A stretch of DNA of 64,000 nucleotides, from positions 682,001 to 746,000 of the forward strand of contig NZ_NGUQ01000007.1 of NCBI RefSeq assembly GCF_002179965.1. The letters are read 5' to 3'. The notes beneath the pieces were generated by a model, which did no database searches, had not been told where the DNA came from, and saw nothing but the letters and a program-made list of their open reading frames with translations. Source of the stretch: Pandoraea sp. PE-S2T-3. Its GTDB lineage: Bacteria > Pseudomonadota > Gammaproteobacteria > Burkholderiales > Burkholderiaceae. Shown in pieces: positions 30,643-39,451 of the stretch (the stretch's first letter is position 1; every line of letters starts with the position of its first letter). The translations under genes were made by a program, and so were the position numbers.

Positions 30643-30674
30643 GGTGCAACCGGTGTCAATATTCGGGTTGCACC
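30643..30674. promoter_or_regulatory. candidate PutA operator (inverted GTTGCA motifs)
   Basis: GGTGCAACC (30643-30651) and its perfect inverse GGTTGCACC (30666-30674), 14 bp apart, 78-109 bp upstream of the putA start. Each arm contains GTTGCA, the half-site reported for the PutA ribbon-helix-helix domain in E. coli. Autorepression of putA is the likely role. It could instead be a hairpin beyond the end of the gene at 30692. Confidence 0.55.
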
Positions 30675-30691
30675 TTGGGATTTGGGAATTG

Positions 30692-32287
30692 TCAGTCGAA
30701 ATCGAGGCAGACCGCCTCTGATGTTTCGACTTCGGCGACATAGCTGACCCATTCGCGTTTGTCGGTATAGGATCGCTTGTCGAAGGGGGATGCATCCTTA
30801 GGCATGACCTGCACTTTCGGGTTGTAACTGCCACCGCAGGTTGCAATGATCGCTGAGACGGCACACAGGTGATGCATGCCGAGCGAACGGGCGATTGACG
30901 ATGCAGCACTACCTACACACCCGTTGTCGCTCTTGTAATACGTGACTCGAGGCGGCTTTGTCGTGGCTTGTCTCCCCGCCGGCCCCATCGGGCCCGTGTC
31001 GCCTTGGCGACCCGAGTCCCCCTTGTTGCCTTGATAGCCGCGCTCGCCCTTGAGCGAGGCCCATGCATGGTTTTGGCACGTATAGAACATGCCTTGCGAG
31101 TCTCTGCCGATTTGCCCGACCGGACTGCATCGGCTGTCGCGCAGGTCAATCGGGGCGCCCAGTGTAAGGGTGCTGTGATCCAGTTTTGATTTGCCAACGA
31201 TGATGCTGCGCGAGGCGATAACGTTGCCGCCGAGGCTCTCAATATCGCCGGTTGCCTGAACCTTGCCCGCCGCGACGACGTCCTTCCCAGAGGCAATCCC
31301 TTTGCCGGCGATCGCCCATCCCTGCGTGGCGAGATGACCGGAGGCGCCTGCATCGGCTTCCGCAGCCAGACGATTGGTCAGCAACTGCTGCGCCGTCGGG
31401 CCCACCAGTACGTTGCCGCCGGATGCCTCAATGCCTTGTTGGGCAACGATCTGCTCTTCGGATGTCAGTTGCCCTTTGACGGTCAGCCGTCGCCCCTCGC
31501 CGGTAATCGCTTTGATGCCGACAATTTCCTTTCCCCCCATCTGTAGATCCCCCTGCATCGCCTGCGAACCATCCCGACGCAGAAAGCTGTTCAGCGGGCT
31601 CAGCAAATAGCCCGCGCGTATGGCGAGCAGGCCGGCGCCGGGCGTCGGATTCGGCAAGTCGTTCGGGGTGTTGGTGTCGGACGATGGGGTGAGGGGAAAG
31701 GTGAACCTGTCCGGGCTCTCCGGTTTGGAAAAACCGCCATGAACGCCGATCTGGCGAACCGCCGTGCTCATCATGTTCCAGTCGGTATCGGTGCCGTAGG
31801 TGCGCCGCAGGGGCCGGTTGATGAAGATGATCGCGTGGATGTCGCGCTCGCCCGTTCGCCTGAAAATCCGGATGACGTAATCGGCGTTCGCCAGCATCGG
31901 TGGCTTATCGCCGACGCCCGGCAGTTTCATGATGCGAATGATGTCTGCTGCGGTGGGCTCGGCAAGATTGGCGGCACCGATTCGCAAGTGCAATACCTGG
32001 CCGGAACTGGCATTGGGTTCGCTTTGGACGTCGACGCTCAGACCCTTGATGTCCTCAAGTGGTACCGGCGCAGTGCCATCGAACGCTTTGCCGATCTCTC
32101 CGTGGTGTTTGACGATAAACGACTGCACGCCTTCGCCAATCACTTGCAGCGAGGCACCGATATTCTCGGCGCGCTTAATGCGCATCTCCTGCATCGTCTG
32201 ATTCATCCAGAGTGTCAGCAGCATGCCGACGATGGCGACGGCAATCGTCGCGCCGATCAGGAAGACACCACGTTGTTTGCTTTGCAT
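30692..32287 (-). CDS. PilV/shufflon-like pilus-tip prepilin with collagen-like linker
   Basis: A 531-residue protein starting at ATG 32287. Its leader MQSKQRG is cut by prepilin peptidase before VFLIGATIAVAIVGMLL; Glu at mature position 5 is missing (Gly). The body resembles the constant region of plasmid PilV tip adhesins: FLRRDGSQAMQGDLQMGGKEIVG, Gly/Ala-rich turns, and a closing C-S-P..G..GRDSQG...CQNHAW. Nine Gly-X-Y triplets (residues 414-440, GERGYQG...) then form a collagen-like stalk before a 91-residue cysteine-bearing tip. No pilus assembly genes or recombinase are nearby. The neighbour at 32552 is a divergent paralogue. Confidence 0.75.
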   Translation of the reverse strand: MQSKQRGVFLIGATIAVAIVGMLLTLWMNQTMQEMRIKRAENIGASLQVIGEGVQSFIVKHHGEIGKAFDGTAPVPLEDIKGLSVDVQSEPNASSGQVLHLRIGAANLAEPTAADIIRIMKLPGVGDKPPMLANADYVIRIFRRTGERDIHAIIFINRPLRRTYGTDTDWNMMSTAVRQIGVHGGFSKPESPDRFTFPLTPSSDTNTPNDLPNPTPGAGLLAIRAGYLLSPLNSFLRRDGSQAMQGDLQMGGKEIVGIKAITGEGRRLTVKGQLTSEEQIVAQQGIEASGGNVLVGPTAQQLLTNRLAAEADAGASGHLATQGWAIAGKGIASGKDVVAAGKVQATGDIESLGGNVIASRSIIVGKSKLDHSTLTLGAPIDLRDSRCSPVGQIGRDSQGMFYTCQNHAWASLKGERGYQGNKGDSGRQGDTGPMGPAGRQATTKPPRVTYYKSDNGCVGSAASSIARSLGMHHLCAVSAIIATCGGSYNPKVQVMPKDASPFDKRSYTDKREWVSYVAEVETSEAVCLDFD

Positions 32288-32551
32288 ATCCAAGCCCGAT
32301 ATCGAGAATGGCCCGCGCGCCGCAAAGTACGACGCTTGACGAAGAGCCAGAGCGCAATTCTGGTGGGGCTGCGTCGCTTCGAGTGACGGACATTTCTGAA
32401 TTGATCAAAGCGTTGGCGCAAATGCAAAACCTCCACGCCAAATAACGAAGGCGCCGTGCGAGCGACTCCCACAATGGCGAGTTTCAATGGGACTGCGATG
32501 AGGGTGACGCGGCGTCGACCGCGCTTGCATCGACTCGCGAGGGGTAAAACA

Positions 32552-34579
32552 ATGCGGAGCAAACAACGGGGCGTGTTTCTGATCGGCGCCACGATAGCCG
32601 TCGCTGTCGTGGGATTGTTGATCGCATTTTGGGGCAGGCATCAGATGCAGCAGATGCGCATCGAGAAGGGGGAGCGGGTGGGTGAGGCGCTCAAGGTACT
32701 GGGAAATCACGTGCAGGATTTCATGGTGCAGCACCACGGGGAGATCAAGACGTTGTTCGGTGGGAAGGACCCGCGCATCACGTTGAAAATTCCGGCGGGC
32801 GAAATCACGTTGACGCGTAAGTTCAATGGATATTTTCAGGCGACGACCATCGAAGACCTGACGGTGGAAAAACTGATTCGGGCGACCGGGGCGAAAGGTA
32901 TCGGGGCGTCGCCGCCGTTGCCCGGGGCGCAGTATCACATCGTCGTGTACTCCGATAACTGCGCGGACGAGAAGCAGCCGTGCGATATCAACGCTGTCAC
33001 GTATCTCTCGGCACCGATCAAAAGCACGTATTCCACCGAGCCGGACTGGGTGGCATCGGGGGCAGCGTTGACGAAGCTTGGCGTGCTTGGCGGTATCTCA
33101 CGGCATGAAGCGCCGGGGACCTTCCGTTTTCTCGACGGGAACGGCACGGTGGTCAATACCGTGCAAAATCCGGCGCAACCGGCGGTCGCCGGACTGATCG
33201 CGATGCGTGGCGGCTACCAGACGAGTGCGCAGGACGTGTTCTTGCGACGCGATGGGACGCGTGCGATGGAGGGAGATCTGAAAATGGGCGACAAGGACAT
33301 CGTTGGCGCGAGGAACATCAGTGCAACCGAGCGTGTGACTACTTCATCGGTGTTTGCGACTAAAAATTTGGTGGCGGGGTATTCAAAGGACAAACACGAC
33401 GAACTTATCAAGACGATGGACGGCGGTGTCATTGCGGAGGGGGGCATTTACTCCGGTAAGAACGTGGTCGCGGTAGGTGAGGTGTCGGCCGATGGTGACG
33501 TGCACACCAAGAAGAGTGTGCGTGCCGATGCCGACGTGAAGGCAATAGGGAACGTATCGGCCGGGGGCACGTTGATTGGGAACGGGGCGACGATTAACGG
33601 AACCCTGTCTGTCGCGGGCACCGGGGCATCGGTGAAACTAGGAGAGGTGACGATAGGTAGCGACCAACGGTCGATGACAGTGAGAAACGACGTTTGGGGT
33701 TACGGCGACGTTTGGGCGGCGGGCAAACTGTGGTCCGAGCGCGGTGTTATTCAGCTTGATGGCAAAGTCGGTGGGACGTGTAAGGAGCGAGGTATCGGGC
33801 TCAATGCAGACGGCCGCGTCATGTCCTGTCAAAACGGCACATGGCAATTGGGAAGCGTGCCGAAAGATCCGAGCGAGGTGCCCAAGGATGTTCGGGACAA
33901 AATCGAGAGGGACGGACAACTGGGTTACGCGAGTTGGGACGTCGTACACGGCAGTTTCACGGGATCGAGGCCTGACTGCCATTCGCCGGTTTATATGGAA
34001 ATCTGGAACGGCTTTGCCTGTCAGATCAACGTCACCAAAAACTATTGCAAGCAACCGCCGCGGTTAGTACGGGGCAGCGATTGGGCGTACGGCAACTCCA
34101 CCGGGACGAAGACCTTTGAAATTCCGCTCAACGACAGTGAGGGGGGTGTTGGCGGTGCGGATTTCGAACTCACATGTCTGGCCCCCAAAGGGCAGGGGGT
34201 GGACTATCTCTTGACCGACGGGAAGAGTCGCGGTGGTGGTGAGCTTTCCCAGCGATACGCCGGTTGGACTCGCCCCGCGAATGAAAGGGATCTGGATCGG
34301 CTGATTTTGCGTGACCGCCAGCCCCGAGTCGCGTCGATTAGATTCATCGAGAAGTTTCGTTGTTCGTCGTGGGGCGGTGATTCTGGATACGTCTACAACC
34401 TCGACGCAGAGGCCGGTGGGCCATGGGACCACTGCGAAATGGTCGCCGACGAAGACAAGTACGGATGTTCATGGCCCAACCAGATGCGAGACTTCTACCG
34501 CGACAAGAAAACCGGGGCGTGGTCATTGCGACTCAAGGAGCGCGGCGCTGGCATTACGTGTGTGAAATTCGCACGGTAG
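32552..34579 (+). CDS. PilV/shufflon-like pilus-tip prepilin, divergent paralogue
   Basis: A 675-residue protein from the ATG at 32552 (GAGGGGTAAAACA before it). The leader and first segment (MRSKQRG, then VFLIGATIAVAVVGLL) almost repeat those of the gene at 30692, again with Gly instead of Glu 5. It shares FLRRDGTRAMEGDLKMGDKDIVG and the closing Cys...GLNADGRVMSCQNGTW. Between these lies a long Val/Gly beta-type repeat region. After the CQN-W motif the C-terminus (about 225 residues, nine or so cysteines) is unrelated to that of the neighbour, as expected of alternative adhesive tips. A short Cys-rich C-terminal fold suggests disulphide bonding. Confidence 0.75.
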   Translation: MRSKQRGVFLIGATIAVAVVGLLIAFWGRHQMQQMRIEKGERVGEALKVLGNHVQDFMVQHHGEIKTLFGGKDPRITLKIPAGEITLTRKFNGYFQATTIEDLTVEKLIRATGAKGIGASPPLPGAQYHIVVYSDNCADEKQPCDINAVTYLSAPIKSTYSTEPDWVASGAALTKLGVLGGISRHEAPGTFRFLDGNGTVVNTVQNPAQPAVAGLIAMRGGYQTSAQDVFLRRDGTRAMEGDLKMGDKDIVGARNISATERVTTSSVFATKNLVAGYSKDKHDELIKTMDGGVIAEGGIYSGKNVVAVGEVSADGDVHTKKSVRADADVKAIGNVSAGGTLIGNGATINGTLSVAGTGASVKLGEVTIGSDQRSMTVRNDVWGYGDVWAAGKLWSERGVIQLDGKVGGTCKERGIGLNADGRVMSCQNGTWQLGSVPKDPSEVPKDVRDKIERDGQLGYASWDVVHGSFTGSRPDCHSPVYMEIWNGFACQINVTKNYCKQPPRLVRGSDWAYGNSTGTKTFEIPLNDSEGGVGGADFELTCLAPKGQGVDYLLTDGKSRGGGELSQRYAGWTRPANERDLDRLILRDRQPRVASIRFIEKFRCSSWGGDSGYVYNLDAEAGGPWDHCEMVADEDKYGCSWPNQMRDFYRDKKTGAWSLRLKERGAGITCVKFAR

Positions 34580-34620
34580 CCGCGGCACGAGCGCACGCGC
34601 TCCCTATCGCACTCGATGCG

Positions 34621-34968
34621 CTACTTCCCTCCATCCGTCCCGTAAGTCTTGCCCAAATACTCCGAAATCAGCTTCACCTGATCTTCCGGAATCGGCGCGC
34701 CGTAGACCTTCACCATCTTCGTGACTTCTGCGCTCCAGAACGCGGCTGGCATCGGCGGCTGGCTGTTGATGTAGTCGACCGAGTGGCACATCACGCACCA
34801 TGCGCTGGTTGCCTGATAGCCAGTAAGCGTCGAGGCTTTCAGTTGCGCCGTCTCCTGCGGCAACTTGATCTCAAGCGCGTGCGCCGCCGGGGTGGCCAGC
34901 GCGCCCAGCAAGCCGAACGCACACATCACGGGAGCGGCCAGACGGCGCGATATCTTCAAAGCATTCAT
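34621..34968 (-). CDS. sorB: sulfite dehydrogenase cytochrome c subunit, SorB-like
   Basis: A 115-residue periplasmic cytochrome. The ATG at 34968 has GGGAG seven bases before it; the ATG two codons earlier is too close to that site. A signal peptide runs to about AHALE. Haem motif CVMCH is at 58-62, and a distal methionine is offered by PPMPAAFW. It lies 14 bp downstream of the molybdenum subunit gene, so it most likely accepts electrons from it and passes them to cytochrome c. Confidence 0.82.
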   Translation of the reverse strand: MNALKISRRLAAPVMCAFGLLGALATPAAHALEIKLPQETAQLKASTLTGYQATSAWCVMCHSVDYINSQPPMPAAFWSAEVTKMVKVYGAPIPEDQVKLISEYLGKTYGTDGGK

Positions 34969-34982
34969 GGTCATCTCCCGTC

Positions 34983-36323
34983 TCAAGCCGCAACTACGCG
35001 CACGGTCTCTACGCCGTTGCGCAGATACCCGGCCGGATTCCACAGCGATTGCAGCGGCTGCGCGACGCCCGCGCGATTCGTCGCGCGTACCTTCAACACT
35101 TGCTCGCCGGCCGCCGACGGCGTGAACGTCGCCGTCCACTCGCGGAACGAATACTTCGACAACTCGTTGCCCAGCTTCGCCGCCTGCCAAGTCTGGCCGC
35201 CGTCGCTGGAGAACTGCACATCGCGGATGCCTTCGCCGCCATCGAACGCGATCCCGCGCACACGTACCGGCTTGCCCACTGCGACGTGTTGCCCATCGGT
35301 CAAATTCGTCACGAACGAGCGCACCGTGAAGCGCTCGATCGGCTTCGTCTTCTGTGGTGCCGTCCCCGGGGCGACGCAGTTGCAGTCGTTGTCGGGAATG
35401 CGATACGCCGTGGCCATCCAGAAGCCGTCGAACACCGTGTCGATCACCTTGATGTCGGCCAGATGCTTGACCCAATACGTGCCGTAGTACCCCGGCACCA
35501 CCAGCCGCACCGGATAGCCGTTGAGCATCGGCAGGTCTTGCCCGTTCATCGCGAATGCGATCATCACCTCGCCATCCATCGCGTGATCGAGGTCGAGCGC
35601 CTTCACGAACTCGGGCGTCGCCGGAATGATCGGACGGTCGAGCCCTTCAAAGGTGACTTGCTTCGCACTGGCCGCGACACCGGCCTTTTCCAGAATTCGC
35701 TTGAGCGGAATGCCCTTCCAGCGCGCATTGCCCATCGCGCCATTGGCGATCTGCCCGCCGCCGACGCGCGGCTCGAAAAAGCCCCGGCTGTTGCCCGAAC
35801 ACTGATGCACGGCCACCACTTCGACCGGCGCGCCGAAATCCTTCTTCAGCGATGCGAGCGAAATTTCGAGCGGCTTGGTGACGCTGCCGCTCACGCGGAT
35901 GCGGTGCTTCGCAGCATCGACGTCGGTCGGGACGCCCGCGAGGTGATACCGCACGAAGAACGCGTCGTTCGGTGTGATCAGCCCGTCGTTGAAGACTTCG
36001 AACGGCGTTTCCAACTGCGGTGGCCGAGCGGTCAGGCGGATCAGCGGGCGCTTTTGCGGATACGCCACCAGTTCGCGCTCGCCATTGGCAAACGGCAGCG
36101 TCACCGTCTGCGGCGCACTGACGGCGGCGAGGGTATCAAGCGCACGGCCGGCGAGGCTTGCGCCCACACCCAGCGCACCGGCGCGTCGCAAAAAGCGGCG
36201 GCGAGAGGTGGCGGCGATCGTTGATTCGGAAAGGTCTGCCCACGTAGATGGCGTGGACGCGGAGGATTCGGGCAAAGCAGAAGCGAGGGCCGTGGGGGCG
36301 GCGCTGGGGGCGTGCGACTTCAT
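34983..36323 (-). CDS. sorA: sulfite:cytochrome c oxidoreductase molybdenum subunit, SorA-like
   Basis: A 446-residue enzyme of the sulfite oxidase family. A twin-arginine signal (SRRRFLRRAG, 40-49) exports it folded. The molybdenum-ligating Cys is residue 175 in HQCSGNSRG, followed by PLKRILEKAGV, MNGQDLPMLNGYPVRLVVPGYYGTYWVKHL and a Mo-co dimerisation domain (FSSDGGQTWQAAKL). ATG 36323 follows AGGAGACCTTCCG. With SorB it oxidises sulfite to sulfate in the periplasm. A second member of the family, SoxC, is encoded at 61044. Confidence 0.88.
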   Translation of the reverse strand: MKSHAPSAAPTALASALPESSASTPSTWADLSESTIAATSRRRFLRRAGALGVGASLAGRALDTLAAVSAPQTVTLPFANGERELVAYPQKRPLIRLTARPPQLETPFEVFNDGLITPNDAFFVRYHLAGVPTDVDAAKHRIRVSGSVTKPLEISLASLKKDFGAPVEVVAVHQCSGNSRGFFEPRVGGGQIANGAMGNARWKGIPLKRILEKAGVAASAKQVTFEGLDRPIIPATPEFVKALDLDHAMDGEVMIAFAMNGQDLPMLNGYPVRLVVPGYYGTYWVKHLADIKVIDTVFDGFWMATAYRIPDNDCNCVAPGTAPQKTKPIERFTVRSFVTNLTDGQHVAVGKPVRVRGIAFDGGEGIRDVQFSSDGGQTWQAAKLGNELSKYSFREWTATFTPSAAGEQVLKVRATNRAGVAQPLQSLWNPAGYLRNGVETVRVVAA

Positions 36324-36525
36324 CGGAAGGTCTCCTGTAGACGTTCTTATCGTGCTTTCAGGGTGACGCGGCAGCGCGGTGAAGCTTGTGATGTGTTCGT
36401 GCGCGCTGCGGTGATGCGATGCGTGCTCTGGCGCCGCGTGTGGGGACGTGACGCAGGGCGAAGCATGCCCGCATCGTCGGAGATTCTTCCGATGATGTCA
36501 AATTTTCGGAACGTTATATACCGAT

Positions 36526-39057
36526 TTATATTTCGAGCGGATCGACTTCGAGGTGCCAGCGAACCGGCGCCTTGAGCGCGCGCAGCCCGGCCATCCAGCC
36601 CGCAAGGAATCGTTGCAGAGCGCCGCGATGCGGGCTTTCCACCACGAGTTGGGCGCGGTCGGTGCCGGCGATGCGCACCATCGTCATGGGCACGGGGTCC
36701 CAGAGGGAGATGCGGGGATCGTTGAGATCGGGACCGGCGGCAATCTCGCGCGCCTGCTTGAGAAACGCCATGGCGTCGTCGAGCTTGCGCGCTTCGGCGC
36801 GCAGCAGCGCCTGATGCGTATACGGCGGCAACAGCGCGACGCGCCGTTCCTCCAGTTGCTGCGCGGCGAACCCCGCGTAGTCGTGACGCATGAGCGACCC
36901 GAAGAGCGGATGCGATGCGTAGCGGGTCTGGATCAATACGTCGCCGGGGCCGTCGGCCCGTGCCGCCCGGCCAGCGCGCCCCGCCACCTGCATCAACTGG
37001 GCGAACAGACGCTCGGCGGCGCGGAAGTCGTGCGAGAACAGCGCGCTGTCGGCGTTCACCACGCCCACGAGCGTCACGTTGCGGAAGTCGTGACCCTTGG
37101 CGACCATCTGTGTGCCGATCAGGATGTCGACTTCTCCCGCGTGCACCTGTGCGAAGAGCGCTTGCGCGCTGCCTTTGCGGCGCGTGCTGTCGGCGTCGAT
37201 ACGGGCAAGCCGCGCGTCAGGGAAGTGCTCGGCAAGCGCTTCTTCGATGCGTTGCGTGCCTCGTCCGAGCGGTGCGAGATCCTGATTGCCGCAATCGGGG
37301 CAGGCGTGCGGAATGCGTGACTCCGCGCCACAGTGGTGGCAACGCAGGCGGCGCTCGGGCTTGTGCAGCACCATGTGGGCGCTGCATCGGCGGCAGTCGC
37401 TGACCCAGCCGCACGCATCGCAGTTGAGCACTGGGGCGTAGCCGCGGCGGTTCAGGAACAACAGGCTCTGTTCACCGGCTTCGAAGCGGGCCTTGATCGC
37501 CGCGAGCAGCGTCTGCGACAGGCCCTCGTGCACGGTGCGCTGACGCTTGCGCTCGATGTCCATGTCGATCAGCGATACACGTGGCAGCACCGCGTCGGGG
37601 GTGGCGCGCTCCGGCATCGACAGTCGCACGTAGCGGCCTTGCTCGGCACGCCGCCAGCTATCGAGCGACGGCGTCGCGGAGCCGAGGACGACCGGAATGC
37701 GCAGCCGGTTGGCGCGCCAGATGGCGAGATCGCGGGCGGAGTAGCGCAGACCTTCCTGTTGCTTGTACGACGGGTCGTGCTCTTCGTCGACCACGATCAG
37801 GCGCAGATGCGGCAGCGACGCCATGACCGCGAGGCGTGTGCCCAGCACGATGCGGGCTTCACCGCGATGCGCGGCGAGCCAGTGCCGTGCGCGCTCGCCT
37901 TCGGCCAGTCCGCTGTGCAGGGTGACGAGCGTCTCGTGCGGAAAGCGCGAGCGGAACACCCCTTCGAGTTGCGGCGTGAGGTTGATTTCCGGCACGAGAA
38001 CGAGCACCTGTGCGTCGCCTTCGCGCAGCGCTTCGGCGACGGCGCGCAGGTAGACCTCGGTCTTGCCGCTGCCGGTCACGCCGTAGAGCAGGAATGGGGC
38101 GCAGGCGGGCGTATCTGGGGTATCGGGCTTGTCGGTCTTGTCGGCGGTGCCGGGGGCGTTGCCGGTGTCATCGCCGGACGAATCTGTTGTGTTGGCCGCG
38201 TCGAGTGGCCGTGCGCCGGACGACAGCAACGCGTCGTGGATGGCGGCGACGGCATCGGCCTGTCCGGCGGTGAGTGTCTTGTTGCCCGGCAATGCGGGGG
38301 CGATTCCGTCAGGTGAATCGACGGCGTCGGCCGAAAAGCGATCGCCGGCGTCGGTCGCTATGTCATCCGAAACGTCTTCGTCGTCTTCCCGTACTGCCTC
38401 ATGGAACGGCACAGTCTCCACCACAACCCAGCCCGCGGCCGCCCACTGCTTGAGCACGTCGGCGGCTTTGGCGCAGAGCGCGCGGGCTTCATCGGCGTCG
38501 AGCGTCCCGGCTTGCGCCAGTCCTTCGGCGAGCCGTCGCTGCGCGCGCAGCCGGGCAGGGACGTTCTCCATCAACGTGTCGAGTGCGCCGTCGGCAATGC
38601 GATAACGCTGCACGCCACGCTGGGCCAGCAATCGCGACCAGCGCATCGGCGTGCGCAAATGACCGGGAATGGCCGGCAACGCCACTTCACCGATGCCGCG
38701 CTGGTAATACCGCGCGGCAAAACGCATCAGGTCGCGCCACTCGTCACCCAACGGGGGCAATTCGTGCCAGACAGACGTCACTTCCCGGAGCTTGGCCGGG
38801 TCGACTTCGCTGCGCTGCGTCAATTCCCAGACGATGCCCACGACTTGCCGTCGTCCGAACGGTACCTGTACCAACTGCCCCGGGCTGGCGGCCTGGTCGA
38901 GGCGATAGTCGAACAACGTGAGCAACGGGGTATCGAGCGCGACGCGGGCGATGGCAAACGCACCGGCGCCGCCGCGTGGCGCGGCCGCAGCGACTCCTTC
39001 GTCGGAGGACTCCGGCGGAAGGAGGGACGGTTCGGGGAGATCGTCGGCGCGGGTCAA
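36526..39057 (-). CDS. priA: primosomal protein N' (PriA helicase)
   Basis: An 843-residue reading from the TTG at 39057; the open frame extends to a GTG at 39204 but contains no ATG, and the start is the weakest part of this call. The N-terminal DNA-binding domain begins about AIARVALDTPLLTLFDYRLD. The helicase has Walker A GVTGSGKTEVYL, DEEHDPSYKQ and GSATPSLDS. Two zinc sites follow (CDACGWVSDCRRC, CHHCG...CPDCG). A ~100-residue acidic/Thr-Pro-rich insertion, with TDKPDTPDTP, precedes Walker A. PriA reloads the replisome at stalled forks. Confidence 0.88.
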   Translation of the reverse strand: MTRADDLPEPSLLPPESSDEGVAAAAPRGGAGAFAIARVALDTPLLTLFDYRLDQAASPGQLVQVPFGRRQVVGIVWELTQRSEVDPAKLREVTSVWHELPPLGDEWRDLMRFAARYYQRGIGEVALPAIPGHLRTPMRWSRLLAQRGVQRYRIADGALDTLMENVPARLRAQRRLAEGLAQAGTLDADEARALCAKAADVLKQWAAAGWVVVETVPFHEAVREDDEDVSDDIATDAGDRFSADAVDSPDGIAPALPGNKTLTAGQADAVAAIHDALLSSGARPLDAANTTDSSGDDTGNAPGTADKTDKPDTPDTPACAPFLLYGVTGSGKTEVYLRAVAEALREGDAQVLVLVPEINLTPQLEGVFRSRFPHETLVTLHSGLAEGERARHWLAAHRGEARIVLGTRLAVMASLPHLRLIVVDEEHDPSYKQQEGLRYSARDLAIWRANRLRIPVVLGSATPSLDSWRRAEQGRYVRLSMPERATPDAVLPRVSLIDMDIERKRQRTVHEGLSQTLLAAIKARFEAGEQSLLFLNRRGYAPVLNCDACGWVSDCRRCSAHMVLHKPERRLRCHHCGAESRIPHACPDCGNQDLAPLGRGTQRIEEALAEHFPDARLARIDADSTRRKGSAQALFAQVHAGEVDILIGTQMVAKGHDFRNVTLVGVVNADSALFSHDFRAAERLFAQLMQVAGRAGRAARADGPGDVLIQTRYASHPLFGSLMRHDYAGFAAQQLEERRVALLPPYTHQALLRAEARKLDDAMAFLKQAREIAAGPDLNDPRISLWDPVPMTMVRIAGTDRAQLVVESPHRGALQRFLAGWMAGLRALKAPVRWHLEVDPLEI

Positions 39058-39451
39058 ACTTAAAGTGAATCCTGAGAAGTTCCGGTAAACCCCGGATTTG
39101 AGTCGGCTTTCCGGTAGCCCGAAACGCTTGTGGATAACTATGTTGAGAACTGTGGGGATTATCTCCCGGCAGCCTCGCCGCGCGGGCCTGACATCGCGCA
39201 GCACCGTTTCTCTGTGTGAATCAAAAAGGCTTTTTGATCAATAGCTTATGAGCGGCGTCGTAGGGTGCTTCAAAGTGCGAGACAGTTGCGGCGGCGCAGC
39301 GAGAATTTGTGCATAAGTCTTTGGGACAACTCCGCAAATTGGAGGGGTTATTCGACCCGTTTCCCCTTGACTTTGCCAACGTGTAACGGCGGTCGGGTTT
39401 GCAGGGCAAAATGCCCCGCGAACCCGCACCGCCACGTGGCGGCACCTGTCA
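39058..39451. other. hemE-priA intergenic region
   Basis: 394 bp between two leftward genes. Near the hemE end there is an imperfect hairpin (39395-39425) and a perfect 14-bp palindrome CCGCCACGTGGCGG (39429-39442), neither followed by a T-run on either strand. The rest, including the GTG-initiated extension of the PriA frame, shows no other gene. Confidence 0.5.

Noticed and set aside
32308-32445. 45-codon + strand frame (MARAPQSTTLD... to NLHAK) in the gap between the PilV-like genes
   Set aside because: It has a GAG-containing site before the ATG but no recognisable features, and it occupies the only promoter space of the divergent genes. Kept as a weak possibility only.
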